64,000 bases of DNA from Scandinavium sp036495715 (GCA_036495715.1 DASXML010000040.1:14913-78912), one strand, 5' to 3'. Positions 7,575 to 16,251 are shown, numbered from the stretch's first letter. The notes: a model not told the origin generated them from the sequence alone. Made by a program: numbers and translations.

Positions 7575-8306
7575 ATGGATACTTTAATTGCAATACTTTC
7601 TCTGGTGCTGTTTCTCGCCTTTATAGCAGGGCTGATAAAACCTTCGTTAGTAAAAATGCCTAACCGCAAGAAATCTAGTCTCATTTATCTCAGTGGTGCA
7701 ATTGTGCTTTCCGTTATTGGCTCAACTCTCTACCCAACAGAGCCTGCAGCGACAGCAAGTAAAGTTGCTTCTGCCACCGAAGCCGCAAAGCCTAAAGAGT
7801 TTGAATATGCTGATTTAAGCTTGGGCGATTATCGCGATAAGTTTCAAGAGAAACGTCACGAAATAATCACCAGTTATGCTGAATTCAAAAATATTCCACA
7901 ATCAGCTATTGACGGCCTTTATGCCTGCATGAGCCAGTACGCGTTTACCAAAGATCGCGAGCTAAAACTAAACGAAGTGTTGGGATGGTGTCATACTGAA
8001 TATGAAACTACTCCTGACACGCTTGCGAAGCTGATCAATATTGACTCCTTTACAAGTAATTTCAGCGGTTGGGATGGTGCCTATCGCCCACTTGAAAAGC
8101 TAATCAAAAACAACATGAATGATGATGGTTCGTACAAGCATGTTGAAACCCGCATCGCACAATTAGAATTAAAAAATGACCCGTACGCCATTATAAAAAC
8201 AACTTTCAAAGGTAAAAATGCTTTTGGTGGCGTGATTAAAGAAACTGTGACTGCGCGCGTTGACGTTAGAACGGGCGAGGTAGAGAAGATTTTGCAAGAA
8301 CGTTAA
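7575..8306 (+). CDS. Two-helix membrane protein of unknown function (accessory)
   Basis: I do not recognise a named family. ATG 7575 follows AAAGGA and gives 243 residues. Two hydrophobic segments lie at about residues 2-20 (LIAILSLVLFLAFIAGLI) and 35-52, then an alanine-rich linker and a soluble domain with two cysteines. The end (KTTFKGKNAFGGVIKETVTARVD) resembles a fold seen in many uncharacterised single-domain membrane or lipoprotein-like proteins. The gene follows tum by 82 bases with no terminator between, so it may share SOS induction. It lies in the tin/old accessory slot of P2-like phages next to cos. Confidence 0.75.
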   Translation: MDTLIAILSLVLFLAFIAGLIKPSLVKMPNRKKSSLIYLSGAIVLSVIGSTLYPTEPAATASKVASATEAAKPKEFEYADLSLGDYRDKFQEKRHEIITSYAEFKNIPQSAIDGLYACMSQYAFTKDRELKLNEVLGWCHTEYETTPDTLAKLINIDSFTSNFSGWDGAYRPLEKLIKNNMNDDGSYKHVETRIAQLELKNDPYAIIKTTFKGKNAFGGVIKETVTARVDVRTGEVEKILQER

Positions 8307-8317
8307 TGTCTAACGCC

Positions 8318-8348
8318 GCCAGTGCTGAAATTTTTTTTCAGTACTGGC
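8318..8348. terminator. Hairpin between convergent accessory genes
   Basis: GCCAGTGCTGAAA pairs with TTTCAGTACTGGC around a five-T loop, giving a 13-bp stem with one mismatch. It lies between the convergent genes ending at 8306 and 8385. There is no clean T-run on either side, so it is a weak or Rho-assisted terminator candidate. Confidence 0.5.
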
Positions 8349-8384
8349 AGGGCTGAACAGCGAGGAGTTAGTGGATTAATGCTG

Positions 8385-9119
8385 CTATTTATTAAAAAAA
8401 TCGAGTAGCGCCACCCCATTAGCTCCGAGGCTTACAACTCCTTCAACACTATTAATCGACGAAATTGTTTTCTTTAGAATGTTTTTTAATTTTGAACCTT
8501 CCTCTGTTGTGGTAACGACTTCGTTAAATGATTCTGACATGCAAGCATGTCCCATTGTGGCCTCTGTTGCTGAGATTATGGGTTCAATACCAGTTATTTC
8601 ATAATCTTCAAAGGCTCTGATCATATTGTTGATATAATGCAAGATGTCTTTTTTTAGCTCGGTTGAGAAACTAGAGTTAATGATTGAGCTTTTCAGTTCT
8701 AAGAGTTGTTTTTTTATTTCTTCCAGTTGTTCATCTTTGATTTGACCGACTTGCCCTTTAGTTTTGAATAAAACTGATAACATCCCAAGGTCATTTAAGG
8801 CTTGGTCAGTTATTCTGTTAATTGTGCTTTGCAGAGGATCGGTAAGGCTTAAGTGTGCAAAAAATTTATTAACACTTGGTCTCCAATTTGGAGCGGTGAT
8901 TTCTTCTCCTGGAAAATAATCTTGTATTGTGGCGTCAATCTTTCTCGCAAGGCTCATAAGTTTGGATATTTTATCCCACAAGATAATTTCATTTTCTATG
9001 TTATGTTCTAGCTCAAACACGTCCAACAGAGCTTTTTTTGTTGCTATGGTGAGACCGGGTTGTGTTCTGAGATTGATAAAAAAATTTCGTAACGTATGTG
9101 CTGAGTTGTCGATAAACAT
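8385..9119 (-). CDS. Unknown helical protein, accessory gene beside cos
   Basis: No family is recognised with confidence. The start is set at MFIDNS (9119) because AGGGA lies upstream; an in-frame extension to 9182 lacks a ribosome site. The 244 residues look largely alpha-helical. There is a central charged coiled segment (DEQLEEIKKQLLELKSSI, then ELKKDILHYINNMIRAFEDY and an ITGIEP turn) and a small hydrophobic C-terminus (VVSLGANGVALLDF). Similar helical segments occur in uncharacterised proteins of bacterial accessory regions. It is AT-rich, opposes the neighbouring early genes and occupies the position of tin/old in P2, a known site for anti-phage cargo. A defence or exclusion role is only inferred. 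Confidence 0.75.
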   Translation of the reverse strand: MFIDNSAHTLRNFFINLRTQPGLTIATKKALLDVFELEHNIENEIILWDKISKLMSLARKIDATIQDYFPGEEITAPNWRPSVNKFFAHLSLTDPLQSTINRITDQALNDLGMLSVLFKTKGQVGQIKDEQLEEIKKQLLELKSSIINSSFSTELKKDILHYINNMIRAFEDYEITGIEPIISATEATMGHACMSESFNEVVTTTEEGSKLKNILKKTISSINSVEGVVSLGANGVALLDFFNK

Positions 9120-9496
9120 GGAAAAATCCCTAAAGATGAAAATATTACTGAAAGAAGTTATTGCGATCAATGATCTCTGCATCTAGTTGCTGCATGCAAA
9201 TGCATTTGTTTCAGAGCACATCAAACTCCCTGTCGCGCTTGCACTGTCGCGGTGTCCGGGCACTACTACAACTGCATTAAAATCGACCCATAAAGCGGGC
9301 AGGCGTGGCGGGGAAAGCATTGCGCGCCAGCGGTGGTGTGTATTATTAAAAATTATCGTCTGAGCGCGTCGTGACGGCTCGGATGTGGGTGCTGTCGGTT
9401 CGTTGGTGGTTGGGGGTGGTCGTGCGCGCGTGGCGCGCCTGAGGCGTGATGGTGCCGGGTGTAAAAAAGCCGCCATGATGGCGGCCTGATGGGGGA
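9120..9496. other. cos: Gene-free cos region with cohesive-end site at 9302-9320
   Basis: No convincing gene lies here. The 19 bases at 9302-9320, GGCGTGGCGGGGAAAGCAT, match the 19-base cohesive end of P2 as I remember it (GGCGAGGCGGGGAAAGCAC) except at two positions, and are followed by the inverted GCGCGCC typical of the P2 cos core. Terminase P and portal Q read away from this point. This is the packaging start of the linear genome, so the prophage is cos-packaged. Confidence 0.85.
9463..9485 (-). terminator. Rho-independent terminator after Q
   Basis: On the reverse strand GCCGCCATCATGGCGGC forms an 8-bp stem with a minimal loop and is followed by six T residues. It lies 12 bases after the stop of Q and ends the leftward P-Q... 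transcript before cos. Confidence 0.85.
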
Positions 9497-10543
9497 TTAT
9501 TCCGGGTTGTCGAGCGTGTACTCTTTGAACCTGATGACCTCGACGCCGAGCCAGTCGTTGACCTCTCTGAACCTGTCCTGGAGTGGTGACAGCTCGTTAC
9601 GCACAAACACCTTTGCCACCTTCTCAACGTCACCGAGCGAACCGATATTCTCAGGTTTGCCGCCCATGAGCTGAAACGGTACGCGGTGCGCATCCATCAG
9701 GTCAGCGGCGCTGACTTTCTTTATGTTGAAAAAGTCGTCTTTCGTGGCGACCTCACTCAATGGCACGATTTTAATACCGTCCGTTTTTCCGCCGGGAGCG
9801 TAGAAAAACAGATTCTTAAAGTTACCCAATCCTTTTGAGCTGCGCATTGCGTCGCGTAATGCCTCGACGTCGGTCGCACTCTGCGCTGCGTCGGTCACGT
9901 ACATGATGTACCCCGCGTGCGCGCCGTTCTGGTAATACTTTCGACGAAACAATGTGGCCGACTCATTCAGCCAGGCGGAATTGAGTGCGCTCAGGTATTC
10001 CGGCAGACCGTAAATCTCCTGATTAATGTCAGGCTCCAGCAGGTGAAACACGCTGTCAGGCGCAAACTCATGCGGTGTAGTGAAGTTTTCCACAAACCAA
10101 AAAATCGAATCATCGACCCCGCGTCGGGTGTATTTTGCCGGTGAGGTCAGCAGTTTGAGTAACTGACCGGTAACGCTTTTGCGCTGCTCAAGAAAGGCGT
10201 TACCGAAAACCAGATAGTCGAGCGCGAAGCGGCTGAAATCTTGTCGTGAGAGAAGCGGGTGCGGAATGTAGGTGCTGGCGAGTACGTTGCGTTTGACGTA
10301 AATCGGCGAGCTGTGATGCACGGCAGAGCGCAGGCTCTTTGCCAGACCGGAGAAGTTGACCGGTGGCTCGTACCATTTACCGTTACTGAAACACTCGACG
10401 TAATCCAGAATGTCGCGTTTATCGAGCACCGGCACCGGCTCACCAAAGGTGAACGCTGTCGTTTTTGGCGGTGCGCTGGCGGTCAGTTGCTGTGGCTGGC
10501 TGGCTTTCAGCGCAGCGGCTTTACGGGATTTTTGCTTACCCAT
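9497..10543 (-). CDS. Q: Portal protein gpQ
   Basis: This 348-residue protein forms the ring at the capsid vertex through which DNA enters and leaves. Sequence is typical of P2 gpQ, with PVLDKRDILDYVECF near the start, HLLEPDINQEIYGLPEYLSA in the middle and PFQLMGGKPENIGSLGDVEK near the end, and the length agrees. It is read with terminase P (the ATG of Q overlaps the stop of P by one base) in the leftward late operon that starts in the P-O divergent region. Confidence 0.95.
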   Translation of the reverse strand: MGKQKSRKAAALKASQPQQLTASAPPKTTAFTFGEPVPVLDKRDILDYVECFSNGKWYEPPVNFSGLAKSLRSAVHHSSPIYVKRNVLASTYIPHPLLSRQDFSRFALDYLVFGNAFLEQRKSVTGQLLKLLTSPAKYTRRGVDDSIFWFVENFTTPHEFAPDSVFHLLEPDINQEIYGLPEYLSALNSAWLNESATLFRRKYYQNGAHAGYIMYVTDAAQSATDVEALRDAMRSSKGLGNFKNLFFYAPGGKTDGIKIVPLSEVATKDDFFNIKKVSAADLMDAHRVPFQLMGGKPENIGSLGDVEKVAKVFVRNELSPLQDRFREVNDWLGVEVIRFKEYTLDNPE

Positions 10544-12312
10544 TAGTTGAACTCCAGAATAGATTTAGGTTGCATGCCGCTACCGGCTGAAAGTGGTTCG
10601 TTTAACAGGGCGTGCATGGTCGCCCATGCGATATCGGCGTGACTGGCTTCCTCGGTGCGGCTGGCCTCATAGGTCGCGCTGCGCCCGCTGCTGGTCATGG
10701 TTTTGCGAATCGACATAAACGACTGCGTGACGTCCGTCGCCCCGGCGTCGTATTCCAGACAACCGCGCCGAATGGTGTCTTTTGCCTTGAGTACCATCGC
10801 GGTTTTCATTTCGGGCGTGTAGCGGATGCCGCGTGCCGCCGGGAAGAATGATTTCACCAGTTGAAACACGCCGAGGCCGAGGCCTGTCGCGTCAATGCCG
10901 ATGTATTCGACGTTATATTTTTCAGTCAGCTTGCGGATGCCCTCAGCCTGAGCGGCAAAGTCCATGCCTTTCCACTGGTGACGCTCCAGCATGCGGAATT
11001 TGCCACCCGACACCACCGGCGGCGCGAGCACCACGCACCCGGCACTGTCGCCGGTATGTGACGGGTCGTAACCAATCCAGACCGGGCGCGAGTCGAACGG
11101 ATAATCGGCAAACGGCGCATAGTCCTCCCATTCTTCCAGCGAATCGACCATGCAGCGTTGCAGCTCCTCGAACGGGAACACCGACGCTTTATCGTCGACG
11201 AACTCGCACATAAACAAGTTCTTAAAATCGTCATTGCTGTTTTCGCGTTTGAGCTGGTCGAGGTCGAACAGGGTGCAGCCACCGGCGAGTGCGTCCTCGA
11301 TAGTGACAATCTGCCGCCACTGACCATCGCCGCAAACCAGCCCACCGGCGAGCGCGGTGTGACTTGTGTCGATTTCGATACGGTCGGCGGCACTGGCGCG
11401 ACCCTTGTTGAACAGCTCGCCAGACCAGAACGGGTAAGCACCGTGTGCCAGTGTCGACGGTGTTGAGAAGTAGGTCGAGCGCAGATGGCTTTGCGAGGCC
11501 ATGCCCGAGGCGACTTTGCGCAACTTCTGAAAGTTCGGGATCCAGAAAATTTCATCGACATACAGGTCGCCGTTATGGCTCTGCGCGGTGTTGGAGTTGG
11601 TGCCGAGAAAAATCAGTTTTGCGCCGTTGTTACCGATGACAATCGGGTCGCCGGTCAGGTCGACGTCGACCAGTCGCGCAAACTGGATGATGTATTCGCG
11701 GAACACATACGCCTGCGTTTTACTGGCTGACAGGAATATCTGATTGTGGCCGGTCTTGAGGGCGCGCAGCAGTGCCTCGCGGGAGAAATAGAACGTCGCG
11801 CCAATCTGGCGTGATTTAAGAATGTCGCGGATGCGGTGTGTGAGTCCGGCGTGGTACCACTGCAACTGATAATCAAACGACTGGTCGAAAAATAATTCCT
11901 CCAGTTTCTCGATGGCCTCGTCGCTGAAATAGTTCTTTTTCGGCTGCTTGCGCTCGCCTTTGTTGCGGTTGGCGACGTTGGGATTCAGGTCTGCTTCGTT
12001 GCCTGTCTGGCTGTAGCGGTTAACGCGCGCCAGCCGCTCTATCTGTCGCCCGAGCAGGTCAATCTCTTTGAAGTCGCTGCCTGACTTTTGCGGTTTGGCG
12101 ATGAGCTGAATGAGTCGCGCCTCTAAGCTGCTTTCGACGCGGGAAATCGGTGCAATGCCGTCCCAGCCGTCGCGCTGCTTCCAGCTCTGAACCGTCGGAC
12201 GTTTGACCTGCAGCATGTCGGCAATCTGTGGCACGGAAAAGCCCTGCCAGTAAAGCAGTGACGCCTGTCGTCGCGGGTCATGCATGAGCGTTGTATCGGT
12301 GGAAATGGTCAT
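10543..12312 (-). CDS. P: Large terminase subunit gpP
   Basis: This 589-residue packaging motor protein cuts cos together with gpM and pumps DNA into the prohead. The N-terminal part has a helix-turn-helix (QIADMLQVKRPTVQSWK, about residues 30-46). The ATPase domain has an SRQIGATFYF Walker-like loop and a VDEIFWIPNF acidic motif. The nuclease domain follows, with IGYDPSHTGDSAG and IGIDATGLGLGVF acidic centres. Length equals P2 gpP. It diverges from O and precedes Q. Confidence 0.95.
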   Translation of the reverse strand: MTISTDTTLMHDPRRQASLLYWQGFSVPQIADMLQVKRPTVQSWKQRDGWDGIAPISRVESSLEARLIQLIAKPQKSGSDFKEIDLLGRQIERLARVNRYSQTGNEADLNPNVANRNKGERKQPKKNYFSDEAIEKLEELFFDQSFDYQLQWYHAGLTHRIRDILKSRQIGATFYFSREALLRALKTGHNQIFLSASKTQAYVFREYIIQFARLVDVDLTGDPIVIGNNGAKLIFLGTNSNTAQSHNGDLYVDEIFWIPNFQKLRKVASGMASQSHLRSTYFSTPSTLAHGAYPFWSGELFNKGRASAADRIEIDTSHTALAGGLVCGDGQWRQIVTIEDALAGGCTLFDLDQLKRENSNDDFKNLFMCEFVDDKASVFPFEELQRCMVDSLEEWEDYAPFADYPFDSRPVWIGYDPSHTGDSAGCVVLAPPVVSGGKFRMLERHQWKGMDFAAQAEGIRKLTEKYNVEYIGIDATGLGLGVFQLVKSFFPAARGIRYTPEMKTAMVLKAKDTIRRGCLEYDAGATDVTQSFMSIRKTMTSSGRSATYEASRTEEASHADIAWATMHALLNEPLSAGSGMQPKSILEFN

Positions 12313-12378
12313 TGATGCCTCGCCGTAGTGGATTCAGGGCAAGGCTACTTAATGGCCGTCAGTGATTCGCTAAGGTGC

Positions 12379-12396
12379 TGTTGTGTGGGCGGTTGT
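12379..12396. promoter_or_regulatory. Possible Ogr-activator half-sites in the P/O divergent region
   Basis: TGTTGT (12379) followed by GGTTGT (12391) resembles one arm of the P2-type late activator site TGTTGT-N12-ACAACA, but the inverted arm is missing. The divergent late promoters for Q-P and O-N-M-L must lie in 12313-12477. This is a weak call. Confidence 0.35.
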
Positions 12397-12477
12397 CCAG
12401 TCGTCATTGGTGGTCTGGTGTGGCCTGAGTCTGGAAACTGGCGGTGACCAGTAACCCCAACATCAGGACTCCTGACA

Positions 12478-13332
12478 ATGGCAAAAAAAGTCTCAAAGTT
12501 TTTCCGCATCGGCGTCGAGGGTGACACCTGCGACGGTCGCATCATCAGCGGCACCGATATTCAGGAAATGGCAACGTCGTTTGACCCGCGCGTCTACGGT
12601 TGCCGCATCAACCTCGAACACCTGCGCGGCATTCTGCCTGACGGTGTATTCAAGCGTTATGGCGATGTGTCCGAACTGAAAGCCGAGCTGATTGACGATG
12701 ATTCTGCGCTCAATGGCAAATGGGCATTGTTCGCCAAAATCACCCCGACTGATGACCTTATCGCGATGAATAAAGATTCGCAGAAGGTCTACACCTCAAT
12801 GGAAATCCAGCCGAATTTTGCCAACAGCGGTAAATGCTACCTTGTCGGCCTCGCGGTTACCGATGACCCGGCGAGCCTCGGCACCGAATACCTCGAATTC
12901 TGCCGCAATGCGAAGCACAACCCGCTCAAACGCTTCAAAGCCAGCCCTGAGAACGTATTTTCTGCCGCCACGCTGGCAGAGCTGGAATTTGAAGACATTC
13001 CCGACACCGTGCTCAACAGCCTTGCTGACAAGGTAAAAGCCATTTTCAGCCGCAAGCAGGTCAGCGACGACGCACGCCTGAGCGATGTGCATGAAGCTGT
13101 GACCACCGTCAGCGAACATGTGCAGGCCAACCTCACTGCGCAGGATAAGCGCCTGTCTGATATGGAAAGCGCTTTCGACACCCTCAAGCAGGATTTGACC
13201 GGCAAGGTTACTGAAACCAGCCAGGCATTCACCACCCTGAAAACCAGTCTCGAACAGCAGGAAAATTTCACGCAATCGCGCCGACCAGTCGCCAGTGGTG
13301 GCGGTGGTGATGAGCTGCTGACTAACTGCTGA
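12478..13332 (+). CDS. O: Capsid scaffold and maturation protease gpO
   Basis: This 284-residue protein scaffolds capsid assembly and cleaves itself and the capsid and portal proteins. The N-terminal serine protease domain (about 1-140) includes CRINLEHLRGILPDG with its likely catalytic histidine and YTSMEIQPNF with the likely serine. The C-terminal half (about 180-265) is coiled-coil scaffold, seen as repeated heptads around EAFDTLKQDL-like stretches. AGGACTCCTGAC precedes ATG. It is the first gene of the rightward head operon. Confidence 0.93.
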   Translation: MAKKVSKFFRIGVEGDTCDGRIISGTDIQEMATSFDPRVYGCRINLEHLRGILPDGVFKRYGDVSELKAELIDDDSALNGKWALFAKITPTDDLIAMNKDSQKVYTSMEIQPNFANSGKCYLVGLAVTDDPASLGTEYLEFCRNAKHNPLKRFKASPENVFSAATLAELEFEDIPDTVLNSLADKVKAIFSRKQVSDDARLSDVHEAVTTVSEHVQANLTAQDKRLSDMESAFDTLKQDLTGKVTETSQAFTTLKTSLEQQENFTQSRRPVASGGGGDELLTNC

Positions 13333-13408
13333 CAGACCGCAGACCCGAAATCGGGCGGTAACCCCGCCCGACGCTGTGAACAACCGATTCATTCAAACAG
13401 GAAAGACT

Positions 13409-14482
13409 ATGCGTCAGGAAACCCGTTTTAAATTCAATGCCTATCTGACTCAGATTGCCAAACTGAACGGCATCACCACCGACGATGTGGCAAAAAAATT
13501 CTCCGTCGAGCCGTCCGTCACGCAAACGCTGATGAACACCGTGCAGGCGTCCTCCGCATTTTTGCAGACGATTAACATGCTGCCGGTTGCAGAGATGAAG
13601 GGCGAAAAAATCGGCGTGGGTGTGACCGGCACCATCGCCAGCACGACTGACACCTCGGGCGACGACGAGCGTAAGACCGCTGATGTAACTGCGCTTGAGT
13701 CCAGTAAATATGAGTGCGACCAGATTAACTTTGACTTCCATCTGACCTATAAACGCCTCGACCTGTGGGCGCGTTTTCAGGACTTCCAGCGTCGCATTCG
13801 CGATGCGATTGTCCAGCGTCAGGCGCTTGATTTCATCATGGCAGGTTTCAACGGTACCACCCGCGCCGCCACCTCTGACCGCAGCAAAAACCCGATGCTG
13901 CAGGATGTGGCCGTCGGCTGGCTGCAGAAGTACCGCAACGAAGCCTCGGCGCGCGTGATGAGCAAAATCACCGACGGTGACGGCAATGTTGTTTCTGCTG
14001 TGATCCGCGTCGGTAAAAATGGCGACTATGAGAACCTCGACGCGCTGGTGATGGACGGTACCAACAACCTGATTGACGAGATTTATCAGGATGACCCGAA
14101 CCTCGTCGCTATCGTTGGCCGCAAGTTGCTAGCCGACAAATATTTCCCGCTGGTCAACAAACAGCAGGAAAACAGCGAATCACTCGCGGCAGATATCATC
14201 ATCAGCCAGAAGCGAATCGGCAATCTGCCTGCCGTGCGTGTGCCGTACTTCCCGGCTGATGCAGTGCTGGTGACCACGCTGGAAAACCTTTCCATCTACT
14301 TCATGGATGAAAGCCACCGCCGCAGCATTGATGAGAACTCAAAGCGCGACCGCGTCGAAAACTACGAGTCGATGAACATCGACTATGTGGTCGAAGCGTA
14401 TGCCGCCGGTTGTCTGCTGGAAAACATCACCCTGGGCGATTTCACCGCGCCAGAAGTCGAAGCACCGGCAGGCGGAGAGTAA
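13409..14482 (+). CDS. N: Major capsid protein gpN
   Basis: ATG 13409 follows AGGAAA and gives 357 residues, equal to P2 gpN. It builds the T=7 (or satellite-directed T=4) shell with an HK97-like fold. The start MRQETRFKFNAYL and the blocks VEPSVTQTLMNT, KYECDQINFDF, NPMLQDVAVGWLQKYRNEA and RVPYFPADAVL are diagnostic. The first about 31 residues are expected to be removed by gpO. Confidence 0.96.
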   Translation: MRQETRFKFNAYLTQIAKLNGITTDDVAKKFSVEPSVTQTLMNTVQASSAFLQTINMLPVAEMKGEKIGVGVTGTIASTTDTSGDDERKTADVTALESSKYECDQINFDFHLTYKRLDLWARFQDFQRRIRDAIVQRQALDFIMAGFNGTTRAATSDRSKNPMLQDVAVGWLQKYRNEASARVMSKITDGDGNVVSAVIRVGKNGDYENLDALVMDGTNNLIDEIYQDDPNLVAIVGRKLLADKYFPLVNKQQENSESLAADIIISQKRIGNLPAVRVPYFPADAVLVTTLENLSIYFMDESHRRSIDENSKRDRVENYESMNIDYVVEAYAAGCLLENITLGDFTAPEVEAPAGGE

Positions 14483-14486
14483 ACCC

Positions 14487-15236
14487 ATGACGAGTCCCGC
14501 ACAGCGTCACATGATGCGGGTCTCGGCCTCTGAAACCGCGCAGCGGGAAAAAGCCCCGCTGCGCAATGCAAATGCTTACGAGCAGATGCTGGTAAAGCTG
14601 GCCGAAGACCGCCGCACGTTAAGTAACATTCGCTCAAATGAACGTAAGGCCGAGAAAAAGCGCGAGCTGCTGCCGTTCTATGCGCCGTGGGTCGCCGGGG
14701 TGCTGGCTGACGGGCGCGGTGCGCAGGATGCCATTGTCATGACCGTCATGCTCTGGCGTCTCGATGCCGGTGACGTGGCTGGCGCGCTGGCGATTGCTCC
14801 TTATGCGCTGAAATATGGCCTCACCTCTGACCATCGTCGCACCACGCCTTACATGCTGGTCGAGGAGGTGGCGCTTGCCGCGCTGCGCCTGCGTGATGCC
14901 GGTGAGCCTGTCGACCTCGCATTGCTGCTGACCACTATCAACCTGACCGACGGTGCTGACGTTCCCGATATGGTGCGCGCCCGTCTGCATAAGGTGACCG
15001 GTCTGACCCTGCGCGATGCCGGTCAGGATGCCGACGCACTGGCGCAGTTTCAGCGCGCAATGCAGCTCGACCGCAATGCCGGTGTGCGCAAAGAAATTGA
15101 GCGACTGGAACGGGCATTAAAGCCGAAACCGGCACCCGCGCCCCGCAAGCCGACTAAACCACGTGCGCGCAAACCTGCTACCAAACCGGCAGCAAAGCGC
15201 GGACGTCCGCCAAAGGCGGTCAAAACCGCCGGTTAA
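14487..15236 (+). CDS. M: Small terminase subunit gpM
   Basis: This 249-residue protein recognises cos and works with gpP. The start MTSPAQRHMMRVSA and the blocks ELLPFYAPWVAGVLADGRGA and LEEVALAALRLRDAGEP-like region match P2 gpM. The last about 40 residues are a Lys/Pro/Ala-rich tail ending in KRGRPPKA, which carries an AT-hook-like GRP core that could add DNA contact. GGAG precedes ATG 14487; the longer open frame from 14385 overlaps N and is rejected. Confidence 0.93.
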   Translation: MTSPAQRHMMRVSASETAQREKAPLRNANAYEQMLVKLAEDRRTLSNIRSNERKAEKKRELLPFYAPWVAGVLADGRGAQDAIVMTVMLWRLDAGDVAGALAIAPYALKYGLTSDHRRTTPYMLVEEVALAALRLRDAGEPVDLALLLTTINLTDGADVPDMVRARLHKVTGLTLRDAGQDADALAQFQRAMQLDRNAGVRKEIERLERALKPKPAPAPRKPTKPRARKPATKPAAKRGRPPKAVKTAG

Positions 15237-15329
15237 CAGAACGCTCCCCGAGCCGGGCGGCACGCTGGTCAAAGCAGGCTTAGAGCCTTACGGCGACCGG
15301 CGTCCACCGCCCAACCTGATGAGGTTGTC

Positions 15330-15836
15330 ATGACGACAGTGATACTGAATAAGCCCGATGAATCGCAGGACGTACCGGGCGTGGTGATACCCGCACCGGA
15401 GACGGGCGACGCAGTGATTAAAAATACGTTCTTTTTCCCCGATGTGGATCCAAAGCGGGTGCGCGAACTGATGCGCCTTGAGCAGACGGTTTCCGATGCG
15501 CGCCTGCGCAATGCCATTAAAAGCGGCATGGCGGAAACCAATGCGGAACTTTACGACTACCGGCTGCGCCAGATAGCTGCAGGGTTTGAACAGCTTGCTG
15601 ACGTGCCAACCGAGGCAATCGACGGCGAAAATCAGCGCATTTTCCACTATCTGAGTGCCGTGACGGCAATGGCGACCGCCAGCCTGTATGAGCGCTATCG
15701 CGGCGTTGAGGCGACCGGCAAGGGTGACAAAAAAGCCGACAGCATCGAAACCACTATTGATGACCTGTGGCGGGATATGCGCTGGTCAGTCTCGCGTCTG
15801 CAGGATAAGCCGCGCTGTATCGTGGGTCAGCTCTGA
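15330..15836 (+). CDS. L: Head completion protein gpL
   Basis: This 168-residue protein stabilises the filled head at the portal before tail joining. The LRNAIKSGMAETNAELYDYR block and the C-terminal WRDMRWSVSRLQDKPRCIVG are typical of P2 gpL. It lies 93 bp after M, with ATGAGG-type ribosome signals, and overlaps X by one base of TGATG. Confidence 0.92.
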   Translation: MTTVILNKPDESQDVPGVVIPAPETGDAVIKNTFFFPDVDPKRVRELMRLEQTVSDARLRNAIKSGMAETNAELYDYRLRQIAAGFEQLADVPTEAIDGENQRIFHYLSAVTAMATASLYERYRGVEATGKGDKKADSIETTIDDLWRDMRWSVSRLQDKPRCIVGQL

Positions 15837-16039
15837 TGAAAGTCCGTGCGATGCAGGGCGACACCCTCGACGCGCTGTGTGTTCGCTACTACGGGCGCAC
15901 CGAGAGCGTGGTCGAGGCGGTGCTGCAGGCGAATCCAGGCCTGTCTGAATTGGGCGTCATTCTGCCGCACGGCACGGCGATTGACCTGCCCGACGTTGAT
16001 ACCTCACCCACGGCGGAGAGCCTGAACCTATGGGACTGA
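15836..16039 (+). CDS. X: Tail protein gpX
   Basis: A 67-residue LysM-like tail protein. MKVRAMQGDTLDALCVRYYGR and the following VEAVLQANPGLSELG form the peptidoglycan-binding-like fold seen in P2 gpX, essential for tail assembly. The start overlaps the L stop (TGATG), and the holin frame begins 10 bases before its stop. Confidence 0.92.
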   Translation: MKVRAMQGDTLDALCVRYYGRTESVVEAVLQANPGLSELGVILPHGTAIDLPDVDTSPTAESLNLWD

Positions 16040-16251
16040 CGATGGAAAAAATCAGCACTTTTGTAACTTACTGGCTCGCGGTCATGCTGGCGTTTTTTGG
16101 GGCGCAGACGCCTGAAAAGCTCGCGCTAGGCGTCGGCAGTCTGTGCGCCATTTTTACGGCAGTAGTGAATTTCTGGTACCGACGCAAAACCTTTCGCTAT
16201 CTGACCGATATGGGAATCGACAAAGGGGTGACCCGTGAGCTCAATCGTTAA
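16030..16251 (+). CDS. Holin, phage 21 class II type
   Basis: This 73-residue inner-membrane protein times lysis. Two hydrophobic segments lie at about residues 12-26 (VTYWLAVMLAFFGAQ) and 32-50 (LALGVGSLCAIFTAVVNFW), with a basic tail. Two start codons are visible: ATG 16030 (MGLT) and ATG 16042 (MEKIS). The MxxxMEKIS pattern parallels the dual starts MKSMDKIS of S21, which give antiholin and holin. It is not similar to P2 gene Y. It is followed by a SAR endolysin, the usual partner of a pinholin. Confidence 0.85.
   Translation: MGLTMEKISTFVTYWLAVMLAFFGAQTPEKLALGVGSLCAIFTAVVNFWYRRKTFRYLTDMGIDKGVTRELNR

Noticed and set aside
9120..9496. Short reverse open frames beside cos
   Set aside because: The frames at 9183-9476 and 9346-9693 are Arg/Thr/Pro-rich, lack ribosome sites and cross the cos site and terminator.
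10926..11561. Open frame of 211 codons antisense to or within terminase P
   Set aside because: Composition (Arg/Ser/Ala-rich) and full overlap with the well-supported P gene show it is a shadow frame.
12796..13392. Open frame of 198 codons opposite O and the O-N gap
   Set aside because: No ribosome site and complete overlap with the O coding sequence; a high-GC shadow.
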